Shown: one piece after another, positions 63,603 to 64,000 of the stretch
How positions within the stretch are numbered: the first letter of the stretch is position 1
How the letters are laid out: each line of letters starts with the position of its first letter
Source of the DNA: Hymenobacter busanensis
GTDB taxonomy: Bacteria; Bacteroidota; Bacteroidia; Cytophagales; Hymenobacteraceae
Length of the DNA stretch: 64,000 nt
Assembly (NCBI RefSeq): GCF_008727865.1
Contig: NZ_VTWU01000002.1
Span: 620,001 to 684,000, forward strand
Reading direction: 5' to 3'
Notes under the pieces: model-generated
The model's database searches: none
What the model was told of the DNA's origin: nothing
What the model saw: the letters and a program-made list of their open reading frames with translations, nothing else
Translations under genes and position numbers: made by a program

Positions 63603-64000
63603 ATGAACCCGCACCTCGCCCGCCTCTGCCAACTCGCCCAGCAACCCAGCCGCCGCATCATCGGCCTCATGTCGGGCACCTCGCTCGACGGGCTCGACGT
63701 GGCGCTGTGTCGGCTCGAAGGCAGCGGCCCCGGCACCCGGCTCACGCTTGAGCAGTTCGTAACCGTGCCCTACTCCGACGACGTGCGCTTGCGCGTCCGG
63801 CGCGTGTTTGCCCAAGGCCAGGTATCGTTGGAAGAGCTGACGCTACTCAATGCTTGGCTGGGCACGCTGCACGGCCAACTGGTGCTTGATTGTTTGCAAG
63901 CGTGGGGCATAGACGCGGCCGCTGTGGATGCTATTGCCAGCCACGGCCAAACCGTGTACCACGCCCCCGAGCACCAGCACCAACGGCCCGACTACTCGCT
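63603..64000 (+). CDS. anmK: Anhydro-N-acetylmuramic acid kinase (3' truncated)
   Basis: The first 132 residues of AnmK, which phosphorylates and opens 1,6-anhydro-MurNAc during peptidoglycan recycling. IIGLMSGTSLDGLDVALC is the family's N-terminal phosphate-binding motif, followed by VDAIASHGQTVYHAPEH, another strong signature. ASKHA-fold enzymes of this family are about 370-400 residues, so roughly two thirds of the gene lie beyond the window. The ATG at 63603 gives MNPHLARLCQLAQQPSRR. No terminator or partner gene is visible on the 3' side. Confidence 0.93.
   Translation, partial: MNPHLARLCQLAQQPSRRIIGLMSGTSLDGLDVALCRLEGSGPGTRLTLEQFVTVPYSDDVRLRVRRVFAQGQVSLEELTLLNAWLGTLHGQLVLDCLQAWGIDAAAVDAIASHGQTVYHAPEHQHQRPDYS

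Overview
The window reads as chromosomal DNA of a GC-rich (roughly 60%) gliding-type Bacteroidota, most likely Hymenobacter or a close relative. This is inferred, not searched. The signs are: Por/type IX secretion C-terminal sorting domains on an alpha-amylase and a DUF4331 protein, a TonB-dependent receptor, TonB C-terminal domain proteins, a long (1138 aa) SecA, a PAS-rich kinase and CheB/CheR fusion of the type common in this group, Bacteroidota-type promoter boxes (TTTG ... TAnnTTTG), and few recognisable Shine-Dalgarno sequences. I found no rRNA, tRNA, CRISPR array, integrase, transposase or phage gene. The first gene (S9 peptidase) and the last (anhydro-N-acetylmuramic acid kinase) are cut by the window ends.

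Layout. 1-6.4 kb: S9 peptidase end, STAS-like protein, bestrophin channel, a membrane-anchored MutS-family ATPase, and a FAD oxidoreductase with a C-terminal Rieske domain. 6.4-17 kb: a signalling and stress block with a seven-PAS HisKA_3-type kinase, a CheB-CheR-PAS fusion, a divergent stand-alone CheB with a zinc ribbon, a NarL-type response regulator, two paralogous KGG-repeat stress proteins and another STAS-like protein. 17-26 kb: cyanophycinase, RidA-family protein, exported double TonB-CTD protein, a diadenylate-cyclase-like (DisA_N) protein, DUF4442 and exported PPC/DUF296 proteins, then an ECF sigma / anti-sigma / DUF4097 operon and a lipoprotein. 26-36 kb: ALDH7-type dehydrogenase, HtrA protease, Hsp20, outer-membrane barrel, M20 amidohydrolase, a deoC-SPOR lipoprotein-unknown operon, and a divergent AraC/cupin pair. 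36-51 kb: SecA, a four-gene surface-sugar cluster (glycosyltransferase, UDP-galactopyranose mutase, GH1-like protein, RmlD-like reductase), dapF with GNAT and DinB neighbours, rRNA-type methyltransferase, Ppx/GppA phosphatase behind a REP-like repeat, Ldh-family dehydrogenase and an L,D-transpeptidase-like protein. 51-64 kb: secreted alpha-amylase, a five-gene locus (DUF4331, TPR, HupE/UreJ, Cys/His-containing small protein, TonB-dependent receptor), HscA-type Hsp70 and AnmK.

The most system-like part is the 53.9-61.0 kb locus. A T9SS-exported DUF4331 protein, a membrane-anchored TPR protein, a HupE/UreJ membrane protein, a small Cys/His-containing exported protein and an outer-membrane receptor lie on one strand in order, which suggests a dedicated uptake or surface-assembly pathway, perhaps for a metal or metal complex. 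Other points of interest are the DisA_N-like protein with an altered RHR motif, the membrane-bound MutS-family ATPase, a PPC/DUF296 protein carrying a signal peptide, and the nested inverted repeat that supplies the start codon of the Ppx/GppA gene. Most gene ends carry strong, often perfect, inverted repeats that look like intrinsic terminators, many of them serving convergent genes.
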